Of a stretch of DNA of 64,000 bases, positions 26,657 through 35,245 are shown one piece after another. Source of the stretch: Bdellovibrio bacteriovorus (lineage in GTDB: Bacteria; Bdellovibrionota; Bdellovibrionia; Bdellovibrionales; Bdellovibrionaceae). The position numbers and the translations under genes were made by a program. The stretch spans positions 2,666,001 to 2,730,000 of the forward strand of contig NZ_CP102930.1 of the NCBI RefSeq assembly GCF_025558485.1, read 5' to 3'. How positions within the stretch are numbered: position 1 is the stretch's first letter; each line of letters starts with the position of its first letter. The notes under the pieces are model-generated. The model saw only the letters and a program-made list of their open reading frames with translations, was not told the DNA's origin and ran no database searches.

Positions 26657-27781
26657 ATGAGATTTGAAAAAGAACAGGTCCAGCTTCAGCCCCTTCAACT
26701 TCAACCCGCTTCTGACGGCGGCTTGATGACGGTTCTTTCTTCACGAAAAAGCTTTCGCCTAAGCTCTTTGCAGTACTCTTATTTGGATGTTTTAAAAAAC
26801 GGAACCTCTGTGGAAGGTTTGGTGCAGTTCTTTCTGGGGCAGGGATGGCTGGTGAATTTTCGGGAGCTCTCGACCCTGCTGGAGTTTTTAGTTCACGAAG
26901 GCATTCTGCTGAATCCTGTAATCCGGGATTACTTCAGCAAGGCCGCAGCCCAGGCCAGTGCGGCGGGTTCCCAACTAGGCCCCCAGATGTCGGGAGGTTT
27001 TTCCCTGTCTGCACAGAACCTTCCCTTTTTCCGGTCACTGGATGCGGAGCTGGCGCAGTTTCTTTTGCAAAAGGCAGAACGCTTTCAGGTTCCAGCCAAC
27101 ATCAAAGTGATCCAATCAGGAAAGAGTGACCGCGATCTGTTTATTCTGCTTAAAGGACAAGCCGGAATCTATCGCGTGATGGATGCACAACACCGCCAAC
27201 TGGTGGCCGCCCTGGAAGCCGGTGCCCTGTTTGGCGAAAGTGGTTTTTTATTAAATCAACCCCGCACCGCAGATGTCATCACCCTGGCCCCCAGCGAAAT
27301 CCTGCGCGTGCGCCATCTTCCTGAATTTGATCAGCTGATAAAAACGGAAAAAGCACAAAGCCTGCAACACCGCTTTTGGATCTTACAGGCCCTGCAGTCC
27401 TCGAATGTGTTTAAAAAGCTTCCGGGTGACTGTCTGGACAGTTTGATTTTCTCGGGCCGACTGGTGAAGGCCCCTGCTCATCAAAGGCTGTTTAACGAAG
27501 GTCAGACGGCAAATACCTGCTACATCGTTGTTCAAGGCAGTGTCGTGATCAGTCAGCAAGGAAGAAACATCAATGTGATGGGCCAAGGCGCCTGCTTCGG
27601 TGAAATTTCACTGCTGATGAGCGGTGGCCAAAGAACCGCCAGCGCCACAACCCAGCAGGAAACAGTTCTGCTGGAAATCCAGCAAAAAGATTTCTATCGG
27701 GTTCTTTCACAGAATCTGTTTTTGGCAAAAGAAATAGAAACCCTCGCCGCCCAACGCCTGCAAGCCGACCAACAACGCTAG
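26657..27781 (+). CDS. Tandem cyclic-nucleotide-binding domain protein
   Basis: About 374 residues: an N-terminal region of about 110 residues of unknown type, then two cNMP-binding beta-barrel domains (about 120-235 and 255-370). Both phosphate-binding cassettes look intact: FGESGFLLNQPRTA and FGEISLLMSGGQRTA, each with the Gly-Glu and the Arg that contact the cyclic phosphate. There is no helix-turn-helix, kinase or channel segment, so it may be a sensor that works through protein contacts. The ATG chosen lacks a clear ribosome binding site; a TTG ten codons earlier is the alternative. Confidence 0.8.
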   Translation: MRFEKEQVQLQPLQLQPASDGGLMTVLSSRKSFRLSSLQYSYLDVLKNGTSVEGLVQFFLGQGWLVNFRELSTLLEFLVHEGILLNPVIRDYFSKAAAQASAAGSQLGPQMSGGFSLSAQNLPFFRSLDAELAQFLLQKAERFQVPANIKVIQSGKSDRDLFILLKGQAGIYRVMDAQHRQLVAALEAGALFGESGFLLNQPRTADVITLAPSEILRVRHLPEFDQLIKTEKAQSLQHRFWILQALQSSNVFKKLPGDCLDSLIFSGRLVKAPAHQRLFNEGQTANTCYIVVQGSVVISQQGRNINVMGQGACFGEISLLMSGGQRTASATTQQETVLLEIQQKDFYRVLSQNLFLAKEIETLAAQRLQADQQR

Positions 27782-27886
27782 ATTTTCTCTTGTTTTCTGG
27801 TGTTTTGCGGTCCATGCCCGAAACAGTTTTCCTTTTCTTGTGCCGCTTGGACTCACGATAAACACTTCGCAGTCCGATAGTAAGGT

Positions 27887-29326
27887 ATGTTTTTACTGGG
27901 GCGCCTCATCTCGATCTTCTTATTTTCTATTTCCCTACTTGGCGCCACCGGCTGTACGCTAGATGCACGTCTTTCTCGTTCTGAGACACTCGACGGTCTG
28001 CCCTCTCAAATCAGCTATGAACAAAAGTCTCTTTATCTGATTTCCGGCGACGGCCAAGAAATTTCTTACTGGACCAATCACCCCCCATTTCAGGCGGATA
28101 CCACCACAATACCCGTGCGCCTTTCTGAAGTCCAAGTCCACAGTAAATGGTGCGCAATTATTGCCAATGGCGATCTTTATTGCTGGGGAAGCAATACCAA
28201 TGGTCAATTGGGGAACGGTTCAACGGCTTATTCGGAACCTCCTGTCAAAATATCTTCAAATAAAAAGTTCACGCAAGTCATAGCAGGGCTTGTTCATGTC
28301 TGCGCAGTTGACGACCAAAAAGATGTTTATTGTTGGGGTGGCAATAGCGCCACCGGAGGAGTCAACTCTCAGCTGACTCCGTTTAAAGTTCCTCTTACTA
28401 AACCTACCGAGGCTACTGCCGTGTCAGATACAGACTCCTGTGCCTTAGCAACAGACAAGAGTATTTCCTGCTGGGGAGCTCGCTATGGAGTCAATCCGAT
28501 TGCTATTGTTACTAGCGAAGTATTTATCTCCATCCATGGAAACTACGACAGTTCCTTCTGCGGCCTCACTGCCGACGGAGAAGCCTTTTGCTGGGGGCGC
28601 AACACCTATGGTCAACTGGGTACGGGGAATACCACAGCCCAAGCATCCCCCACCGCTGTCCAAGGAGGTCATCTTTTTGCGGCTCTGGCTTCCTACAACT
28701 TTGGAATGTGCGGTCTGACTTTCGATAATGATCTTTATTGCTGGGGCCAGTCGGAATCCGGCGCAAGGACGACCCCCACTCTGCTTAAAAGTCCGTTCGG
28801 AGCTGACAATCTAAACCCCAACACTAACGGAGGCTCAAGTGAAGTCTGTGGACTGACCGCCTCTCAACAAAAAATCTGCGTAGAGGCTTTTACAGGAGAA
28901 TCAAAAACCGAGGACCTTCAAACTGCACTTATCGAGTACAACACGGGGTGCGGGATTACTGACGATCATATGCTTCTGTGTGCAGACTATCTGAATTCTT
29001 CCGGATCGGGGGTGAGCTATATTACAAATCCATTCGCCTATTCATTTATTACAGAAGAAAATTTCGAAAAAATATACTCATCCCAAACAGAGAATACCTG
29101 CGCAAAAAAGAAAGATGACAACCGCCTTTATTGCTGGGGTTACAACTACGATGACATATTTGAAACCGGAAATGCACAACACTATAGAAAGCCCGTTCTT
29201 GCTGCCGCAGGAAAAGAGTTTAAGAATGTTTCGATCGGGGACGACTTTGTCTGCGGCATTGATTTAAATGATGACGCTTACTGCTCTGGATCCCGGTGGC
29301 GCTCAGAAAAGGCAAAAACCCAATAG
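27887..29326 (+). CDS. RCC1-like beta-propeller lipoprotein with paired cysteines
   Basis: A lipoprotein signal peptide ends at ATGC. The mature protein has about nine repeats of the type C-x-hydrophobic-DG-hydrophobic-YCWG-N-GQLG, as in RCC1 blades. Nearly every repeat carries two cysteines, one near its start (for example WCAI, VCAV, FCGL, MCGL, VCGL) and one in CWG, a pattern suited to one disulfide per blade in an oxidising compartment. It is probably surface or periplasmic, for protein contacts. The last repeat is cut short, and the final 49 bases overlap the convergent DUF3108 gene, so the end may be eroded. Confidence 0.82.
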   Translation: MFLLGRLISIFLFSISLLGATGCTLDARLSRSETLDGLPSQISYEQKSLYLISGDGQEISYWTNHPPFQADTTTIPVRLSEVQVHSKWCAIIANGDLYCWGSNTNGQLGNGSTAYSEPPVKISSNKKFTQVIAGLVHVCAVDDQKDVYCWGGNSATGGVNSQLTPFKVPLTKPTEATAVSDTDSCALATDKSISCWGARYGVNPIAIVTSEVFISIHGNYDSSFCGLTADGEAFCWGRNTYGQLGTGNTTAQASPTAVQGGHLFAALASYNFGMCGLTFDNDLYCWGQSESGARTTPTLLKSPFGADNLNPNTNGGSSEVCGLTASQQKICVEAFTGESKTEDLQTALIEYNTGCGITDDHMLLCADYLNSSGSGVSYITNPFAYSFITEENFEKIYSSQTENTCAKKKDDNRLYCWGYNYDDIFETGNAQHYRKPVLAAAGKEFKNVSIGDDFVCGIDLNDDAYCSGSRWRSEKAKTQ

Positions 29327-30423
29327 GTTGTGGCACTGGTTCTGGAACAGGCTCCGGAGATAAGAGTTCCAATTTTGATTTTGGATTCGATTCTTAAGAT
29401 GTATCTGCGATCATCATCCGACAGCCAGATGAAGTTATCACCGATAGGTTTGAATTTTCCCTTAAGGGTGATATTCGGCTGAATCACGATGGCTTTCATC
29501 GGCCCCAACTTTGTATCCAATACTTCACGGCGCAGAGCCTTCCCCGAAAATACCAGATTTTCTTTGTCATTGCCGACACGGAATGAATACTCTTTGCCGG
29601 TTTCCCATTGGAAGTTTCTCATATAGAAAATCGCACTATAAACATTTTGCGTGTAAGGCAGAATATCCCAGGTTTCTTTTTTCTCGTTCTCGCCGTCTTC
29701 TTTTGTGACTTTCTTTTCCCAGAAGGTGGCGAGACCCTTGTCGGTGTCAAAGAGCATTTTGGCTTCTCGCAACTGACCGGATTCTTTCACGTGCAATTGG
29801 AAAACACGCGGGACCAGGTCCTCAAAGTCCACAAAGGTTTCAACGCGATCTTCAACACTGTAGAAGGTTGAAAACAAAGAACTGGTTTTGATTTCCACAG
29901 CAAAGGTATAGGCCTTGCGGTTGTTTACCATCGCAAATGGTTCCACCTTCATACGCAGTTCCCCGGCAGAAACTTTAAAGTAATGCACGTCATGCACCAC
30001 TTCCTCCCCTTCGCGGAAAGGGTCCACCACCGGACGGCGGCCGTTGAAACCAACAGAATCTTCCAGTTCCGGTTGTCTGACGGCCGCTTCAGAAGTGCTG
30101 GATTTGTCAGTTTTCTTTGCAGGTGTTTTGGCAGATTTCTTCGCCGGGGTCTTTTTTCCCGGCGTCTTTTTAACGGCTTTTGGCGTTGGCGCAGCGGTTG
30201 CCTTGACGGGCTCGGACTTCTCTGGCGCTGGTACCGGTGCTGGCGTTTCCGCAGGCGCGGCCTCTGTGGTTTCCGGCACGGGCTGTTTTACAATCTTCAC
30301 GGCTTCTTCAAATTCTTCATTCTTTTTTAGCTGATCGGCCTTGTCGTACTTCAAGAACGAAGTGGAACAAGCTGAAAACAACAAAGCTGAAGTCAAAGCA
30401 CCAAGAAGCAGTTTCAAGTTCAC
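29278..30423 (-). CDS. DUF3108-domain lipoprotein with Lys/Ala/Pro-rich linker
   Basis: The 381-residue protein begins with a lipoprotein signal (LLFSAC lipobox), followed by a charged segment, a low-complexity Pro/Ala and Lys/Thr/Pro/Ala linker (about 50-110), and a globular domain matching DUF3108 (EVVHDVHYFKVSAGELRMKVEPF onward). The linker could cross or bind peptidoglycan. The GTG start overlaps the stop of the LpxL-type gene (GTGA) with an AAGGA site; a longer frame exists but would lack the signal peptide at the start. As last gene of the lipid A operon it may act in envelope or LPS handling. Confidence 0.78.
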   Translation of the reverse strand: MNLKLLLGALTSALLFSACSTSFLKYDKADQLKKNEEFEEAVKIVKQPVPETTEAAPAETPAPVPAPEKSEPVKATAAPTPKAVKKTPGKKTPAKKSAKTPAKKTDKSSTSEAAVRQPELEDSVGFNGRRPVVDPFREGEEVVHDVHYFKVSAGELRMKVEPFAMVNNRKAYTFAVEIKTSSLFSTFYSVEDRVETFVDFEDLVPRVFQLHVKESGQLREAKMLFDTDKGLATFWEKKVTKEDGENEKKETWDILPYTQNVYSAIFYMRNFQWETGKEYSFRVGNDKENLVFSGKALRREVLDTKLGPMKAIVIQPNITLKGKFKPIGDNFIWLSDDDRRYILRIESKIKIGTLISGACSRTSATTYWVFAFSERHRDPEQ

Positions 30424-31304
30424 CGGAAGTCCTTCCAACGTCGATGCACCCACATCCATTGTTCCGGGTGCTTTCTTACAATCTGTTCAATCTTGTCACT
30501 GAAGGCTTGAGTCAGATTCAAGGTCGTCTGATCCTTATCATCAGTCACACTTTGGGCTGTGTCTATGGCTGGTTCGACAACGACATGAAGTTTCTTGTCT
30601 TCCCCCTCGTAGGTATAGATAGGCAGCACCGGTGCCTTGGTTTTCTGCACAAACAAAGCTAGACCATAGGCCGTGCCGGTTTTCCTGCCAAAGAAGGTGG
30701 TTTCAATCCCATAAGGACGGCCCATAAACTGATCCAGAACAAACACCAAAGCTTCGTTTCGCTTAAGCGCTTTAAGAATCTCAAAAGCGTTGTTCGGCGC
30801 ATGAGCATCTATGTACTTCACGCCTTTGGCACCCCGAACGGAAAACCACAAGTCATCAAACCATTGAGTCTTAAATCTTTTGGTGATAATGCTGACGTCC
30901 TGCCCGTTCATCACGATGGCATTGGAAGCCAGATCGCCATTTCCCAAATGCAAAGTCAGAAAGAACATGCCCTTGCCACTGGTCCGGGCTTTTTCAATAT
31001 TTTCCCAGCCATGAAAAACCACGTTCTTCTGAATCCATTCCGAAGTGACCGAGGGAATAAAAAAGAATTCGGCAAAGTTGTAGCCCAGCTGATAAACCGA
31101 TTCACGACCGATTTTTTTCTTTTCACCCGCCGTTTTTTCCGGAAAGGCAATGTCGAGATTATCCAGAACAATCTTTTTACGGAAGCCGAAAACATCGAAC
31201 CACAGGAATCCCACCCAAGAACCGGACTTACGCAGCCACTGGCGCGGGATCAGGGAACTGAAAAAGACCATCACACTAACGAAGAACTTGATTAATAATT
31301 TCAT
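30420..31304 (-). CDS. lpxL: LpxL/HtrB-type lipid A late acyltransferase
   Basis: About 294 residues with one N-terminal membrane helix and the HxxxxD catalytic motif (LTLHLGNGD). FGFRKKIVLDNLDIAFPEK near the start and the RPYGIETTFFGRKTG segment are typical of LABLAT-family enzymes. It transfers an acyl chain from ACP to a lipid A hydroxyacyl group at the inner membrane. The ATG used is preceded by GGAAGGG and overlaps lpxK's end by 29 bases. Whether it is closest to LpxL, LpxM or LpxP cannot be settled by eye. Confidence 0.85.
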   Translation of the reverse strand: MKLLIKFFVSVMVFFSSLIPRQWLRKSGSWVGFLWFDVFGFRKKIVLDNLDIAFPEKTAGEKKKIGRESVYQLGYNFAEFFFIPSVTSEWIQKNVVFHGWENIEKARTSGKGMFFLTLHLGNGDLASNAIVMNGQDVSIITKRFKTQWFDDLWFSVRGAKGVKYIDAHAPNNAFEILKALKRNEALVFVLDQFMGRPYGIETTFFGRKTGTAYGLALFVQKTKAPVLPIYTYEGEDKKLHVVVEPAIDTAQSVTDDKDQTTLNLTQAFSDKIEQIVRKHPEQWMWVHRRWKDFR

Positions 31305-32295
31305 GAAGACGTCCCTTCCTGCCCGCTTCGGCCACCTCCAAAGAGGCGCTCCACAGCAAAGAAGCATCATTGAACAACTGGCGCAACTTCACCGCGTCTT
31401 TTTCCGTGGTGATCAGATAGTCGGCCTGGGATTTTTTAAACTGGCTTTCGATGTCTTTTACATCGTCAGCAGAATACTGATGGTGATCACGGAAATGACG
31501 GCTGTGCGGGGAAACCTTACCCAGTTCCCCCATCATTTTTTCAAACACATCCGGTCTGGCAATCGCAGAAACCAGAAACAGACTTTTCCCCTGAAGATCA
31601 TCCTGCGAAAGGATCTGTTGCGTTTTCAGATTACGGCATTTTTGAATTTCATAGCCGAAATATAAAATCTCTTTGTCTTTCGGCAGGCGCGCTTCCAGCT
31701 GTTTCAATTGTTCTTCCGGAGCCAAATTGCATTTGGAAAGAATTAAAACATCCGCTCGCCCGATTCCCTGCCAGGATTCGCGAGCACGGCCCTCTGGCAG
31801 AACTTCGTAGTTGGCCAGACTTTCTGTAGCATCCAAAATCACGATATTCAGATCCCGCGCCAAACGGCGGTGCTGAAAACCATCATCCACGATCAACAAA
31901 TCGTAGCTGCCATGCTCGACCGCATAACGGGCCGTTCGCCACTTGCTGGGGCCGACATAAACCGCCACCCCAGGATTGGATTGCGCCAGAAGAACCGGTT
32001 CATCCCCAAAGTAACGGGCGGCAAAAGGATGTCCCACATCCACCAAACAAGGTGAAGAGGCATCCGCACGATAAGACCGGCTGATCACCGCCACTTTTTT
32101 CCCTTGAGCGACCAGCGCCTTCAGACAAAAATCCGTGATCGGTGTTTTTCCGGTCCCACCCACTGTCAGATTTCCGATACTCACCACCGGCACCGGAGCT
32201 TTGTAAACTCCGAACACACCTTTGTCGTAGAGGTTGTTCTTAACCCCCACGACCTGATCGTACAGAAAAGAAAGCGGACGCAGGTAAAATTTCAT
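31276..32295 (-). CDS. lpxK: Tetraacyldisaccharide 4'-kinase LpxK
   Basis: Phosphorylates the 4' position of the lipid A disaccharide at the inner membrane. Visible are an N-terminal hydrophobic segment, the P-loop GNLTVGGTGKTP, LLIVDDGFQHRRLARDLNIVI and the HFRDHHQYSADDV motif characteristic of LpxK. The length of 339 is normal. Its ATG overlaps the lpxB stop (TAATG). The B. bacteriovorus lipid A has been reported to carry mannoses in place of phosphates, so the fate of this phosphate is of interest. Confidence 0.95.
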   Translation of the reverse strand: MKFYLRPLSFLYDQVVGVKNNLYDKGVFGVYKAPVPVVSIGNLTVGGTGKTPITDFCLKALVAQGKKVAVISRSYRADASSPCLVDVGHPFAARYFGDEPVLLAQSNPGVAVYVGPSKWRTARYAVEHGSYDLLIVDDGFQHRRLARDLNIVILDATESLANYEVLPEGRARESWQGIGRADVLILSKCNLAPEEQLKQLEARLPKDKEILYFGYEIQKCRNLKTQQILSQDDLQGKSLFLVSAIARPDVFEKMMGELGKVSPHSRHFRDHHQYSADDVKDIESQFKKSQADYLITTEKDAVKLRQLFNDASLLWSASLEVAEAGRKGRLHEIINQVLR

Positions 32296-33443
32296 TATGT
32301 GAAATACTCATCAAGGGCCTTGACCACACGTTGAGTGGCCCCCTTGTCGCCAAGATATTGACGAAGCTGTCCCAAATCCGACACCACTTGATCGTGGTAC
32401 TTTTTATCCAGAATATAACGTTCCAACAAAGCCGCCAAATGTTGCGGATTCACTTCGGACTGGAATCTTTCAGGCACAGCCTCTTTGTTCAGAATCAAAT
32501 TCACCAGACCAAAATACTTGGTCCCACGCACAAAGAGCTTGGCAAACACACCCGTCAGCCATTTCATCTTGTACATGATGACCATCGGCTTTTTTAGCAA
32601 GCCCACCTGCAAAGTGGCCGTTCCGGAAGCCACCAGCATCATATCCACCAGATGAATCATACGGAATGGTTCATCCTTCAACAGCATGTACGGCAGACGG
32701 AAGTCTTCCAGTAGGTCCTGCATATATTCTTTGGTGAAAGTCGGTGCCGTTAAAATCAAAATTTTCAGGTTCGGGAACTTTTTCGCCAGAATACGGGCTG
32801 TATCCAATTGAATCTGGAAGTGCTGTTTCACCTCCAGACGACGGCTGCCCGGCATCAGACCCAGAACAATCTCGTCATCGCGAATGCCACATTGATTGCG
32901 ATGAGTCTTCAAGTAGTCCGCATCATCCATCAGGCGTTCATCCAGCTCATCCAAAAGAGGATGGCCGACGAATTCACACGGGACCCCGTGTTCTTCATAG
33001 AAGGGAACTTCAAACGGGAACAGAACGAAAACTTTTTTACAGTATTTTTTAATCGTCTTCACACGACCTTTGCGCCATGCCCAGACTTGCGGGGAAATGT
33101 AATAAACCACCGGGATACCCAACGCGTGCAGCTTTTTTGCCAGCATCAGGTTGAATTCCGGATAGTCCATGACGATCGCCACTTTCGGGCGGCGTTTTTC
33201 GGCTTCTGCCACCAGACTGTCAAAAACACCTTTCAGGTGACTATAGGCACTGATGATTTCCGCGGCACCAACGACAGCCATCTCCTCGGACTTGCCCAAA
33301 CGCTCAAATCCGATATCCTCCATATCCTGACTGCCCACTCCGAACGCATGAACTTTACGTCCCTGCTTCTTCCAGGCTTCCAGAATTCTTTGAGCATACG
33401 TTACGCTGGAGGCTTCCGCCGCCACCATCAGAACCTGATCCAT
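32295..33443 (-). CDS. lpxB: Lipid-A-disaccharide synthase LpxB
   Basis: A GT19 glycosyltransferase joining UDP-diacyl sugar to lipid X. The sequence opens VLMVAAEASSVTYAQRIL (GE is AE here) and shows VVGAAEII, MDYPEFNLMLAKKLH, YYISPQVWAWRKGRVKTIKKY, LGLMPGSRRLEV and VASGTATLQVGLLKKPMVIMYK, all LpxB hallmarks. The length of 382 is typical. It starts in a TAATG overlap with the gnnA-like gene and ends in another with lpxK. Confidence 0.96.
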   Translation of the reverse strand: MDQVLMVAAEASSVTYAQRILEAWKKQGRKVHAFGVGSQDMEDIGFERLGKSEEMAVVGAAEIISAYSHLKGVFDSLVAEAEKRRPKVAIVMDYPEFNLMLAKKLHALGIPVVYYISPQVWAWRKGRVKTIKKYCKKVFVLFPFEVPFYEEHGVPCEFVGHPLLDELDERLMDDADYLKTHRNQCGIRDDEIVLGLMPGSRRLEVKQHFQIQLDTARILAKKFPNLKILILTAPTFTKEYMQDLLEDFRLPYMLLKDEPFRMIHLVDMMLVASGTATLQVGLLKKPMVIMYKMKWLTGVFAKLFVRGTKYFGLVNLILNKEAVPERFQSEVNPQHLAALLERYILDKKYHDQVVSDLGQLRQYLGDKGATQRVVKALDEYFT

Positions 33444-34372
33444 TATCCCTCAATCATTTTTTGAATGTCTTCGATGGCTTTCAATGCTTTCAAACCATCA
33501 AGACCGGTCACGACCGGAGTTTTGTTATTCAAAACACAGTCAATAAAAGCATCTGTTTCTCTTTGCAGAGCATCGGCTTTTTCCACACTCCACTTGCTGA
33601 CAGCGATGAACTCGTCACCACCTGCCCCCGGAACCACTTTTTCGATTTCCAAAACGCCGGTCTGAGCAAACAACGTGCAATCGTCCTGCAACACACGAAT
33701 GGATCTTTGTGCCACCGGGGAAACCCGGCTGACATTGATCACCGCATGCACACCATTTTTCATTTTAAAGGACGCGGACGCCGTATCCAGATGCTTGGAA
33801 ATAAGCTTGGTGCCCGAAGCCACCATGGATTCGATTTCCGAACCCGTCAGCCAGAACAACAAATCCATATCATGGATCATCAGGTCATGCAGAACACTGA
33901 CATCCGAACCACGTTTGTTGTAAGGAGCCATGCGGTTTAATTCGATGAATTTCGGATTTTTCAGATGCTTTTGCAGATCATTGACGGCCGGGTTGAATCT
34001 TTCGATATGACCTACTGCCACTTTCAGATTATTTTTCGCAGCCAATGCCAAAAGCTCTTCAGCCTGAGCCAGCGTCGCCGTGATCGGCTTTTCAACGTTC
34101 ACATGAACGCCGTTTTCCAGAAACATTTTTGCCAGTTCAAAGTGGCTCATGGTGCTGGCAGCAATCGTCACCAGATCCACTTCACCAATAAGATCCTGCG
34201 GCTTGTGGAAGCTTTTAACCCCCAACTGCGCGGCAATTTTGTCAGCTTGAGCCGGGAAATGATCACACACCCCGACCAGCTCCACATTGGGATTGTTTTT
34301 GTATTTCTGCGCATGGAAGTTGCCAAGATAACCAACCCCGACAACGGCCGCACGAAGCTTTTTATTACTCAT
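33443..34372 (-). CDS. Gfo/Idh/MocA oxidoreductase, probable GnnA-like UDP-sugar 3-dehydrogenase
   Basis: 309 residues with a Rossmann start (AAVVGVGYLGNFHAQKY), the EKPITATLAQAEELL motif with the conserved Lys, and HDLMIHDMDLLFWL with the catalytic His region. It sits between lpxA and lpxB with overlapping codons on both sides, so it belongs to lipid A synthesis. In Acidithiobacillus the same position holds gnnA, whose product oxidises UDP-GlcNAc at C3 before GnnB transamination to make 2,3-diamino sugar lipid A. Bdellovibrio lipid A is known to contain diamino sugar, which fits. No gnnB-like aminotransferase is adjacent. A longer upstream frame overlaps lpxA and is rejected. Confidence 0.85.
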   Translation of the reverse strand: MSNKKLRAAVVGVGYLGNFHAQKYKNNPNVELVGVCDHFPAQADKIAAQLGVKSFHKPQDLIGEVDLVTIAASTMSHFELAKMFLENGVHVNVEKPITATLAQAEELLALAAKNNLKVAVGHIERFNPAVNDLQKHLKNPKFIELNRMAPYNKRGSDVSVLHDLMIHDMDLLFWLTGSEIESMVASGTKLISKHLDTASASFKMKNGVHAVINVSRVSPVAQRSIRVLQDDCTLFAQTGVLEIEKVVPGAGGDEFIAVSKWSVEKADALQRETDAFIDCVLNNKTPVVTGLDGLKALKAIEDIQKMIEG

Positions 34373-35189
34373 CGTCCTGCCATCCTTTAGGGCTTCTGTC
34401 CACCGCGATACCGCGTTTGGAGCTTCTGATGAAGTTGATGAAGTATTCAATGTTCGGGCTCATTGTGCATTCTTGCAGGATACGTTCGATACCCTCTTCC
34501 ACAGTGTGAGACCCCATGATGATGATACGAATCGCCTTGTGAACGTTCGCCACTTCCTCGCGCGTGTAACCTTTACGGCTAAGACCAATCTTGTTGGTTG
34601 CACGGATCGTCGCATAAGTTCCCTGAGCACGGCAGAACGGCAGAATATCCTTGTTCACAATGGAAGAACCCGCAACGAATGCGCCCTTACCCACTTTGGT
34701 GAACTGATTGAATGCGCATACTCCGCCGATGGTCACACCGTCTTCAATTTCACAGTGACCGCCCAAGTGCGAGTTGTTGGCGATCACCACATTGTTTCCA
34801 ACTTTACAGTCGTGCCCAATGTGCGTGTAGGCCATGAAGTAGCCGTTATTGCCGATTTCAGTTTTTCCGTCGCCTTTGCTGGTCGCCAGATTGGCAGTGG
34901 AAAATTCACGGAAGGTGTTGTTGTTGCCAATAATCAATTTGGTTGGTTCACCTTTGTAGGAAAGATCCTGAGGAGCCCCCCCGATAACAGCACCTGGACA
35001 GAAATGATTGTTTTCGCCGATTTCAATGATCCCGTGACGTGAACCCAGAGTCACATGACCTTCAACGAACGTGCCTTTTCCAATAAAACCTTTACCCTGG
35101 ATCAAACAGTAAGGACCGATCTCAACATCATCTGCGATTTGGACGTCAGGAGAAATAACACTGCTTGGATGAATTTTATAATTTGCCAT
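34365..35189 (-). CDS. lpxA: Acyl-ACP--UDP-sugar O/N-acyltransferase LpxA
   Basis: A left-handed beta-helix acyltransferase of 274 residues with many hexapeptide repeats, the IGGAPQDLSYKGEPTKL motif and the YTHIGHDCKVGNNVVIANNSHLGGHC segment with the catalytic His; the C-terminal helical part follows. It starts lipid A synthesis; if the gnnA-like gene is functional the acceptor may be the diamino sugar, giving an amide bond. The ATG used has TAGGAAT upstream and is only about 15 bases after a terminator-like hairpin. lpxD and fabZ, often found between skp and lpxA, are absent here. Confidence 0.96.
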   Translation of the reverse strand: MANYKIHPSSVISPDVQIADDVEIGPYCLIQGKGFIGKGTFVEGHVTLGSRHGIIEIGENNHFCPGAVIGGAPQDLSYKGEPTKLIIGNNNTFREFSTANLATSKGDGKTEIGNNGYFMAYTHIGHDCKVGNNVVIANNSHLGGHCEIEDGVTIGGVCAFNQFTKVGKGAFVAGSSIVNKDILPFCRAQGTYATIRATNKIGLSRKGYTREEVANVHKAIRIIIMGSHTVEEGIERILQECTMSPNIEYFINFIRSSKRGIAVDRSPKGWQDDE

Positions 35190-35204
35190 GAACTTTATTC
35201 CTAT

Positions 35205-35231
35205 CAAAAAAGGGCCTTTGCAGGCCCTTTT
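35205..35231 (-). terminator. Intrinsic terminator between skp and lpxA
   Basis: AAAAGGGCCT pairs with AGGCCCTTTT with a four-base loop and is followed on the minus strand by TTTTTT. It lies between the skp stop and the lpxA start with no room for a promoter between it and lpxA, so it may act as an attenuator. Confidence 0.8.
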
Positions 35232-35245
35232 CGTTTTCTTATCAA

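Noticed and set aside
29326..29360. Possible frameshift joining the RCC1 protein to further repeats downstream
   Set aside because: No YCWG-type repeat is readable in any plus frame after the stop; the opposite strand is a well-supported gene.
30044..30334. Ala/Gly/Phe-rich plus-strand frames opposite the DUF3108 gene linker
   Set aside because: They reflect the reverse complement of the Lys/Pro/Ala repeat, not a gene.
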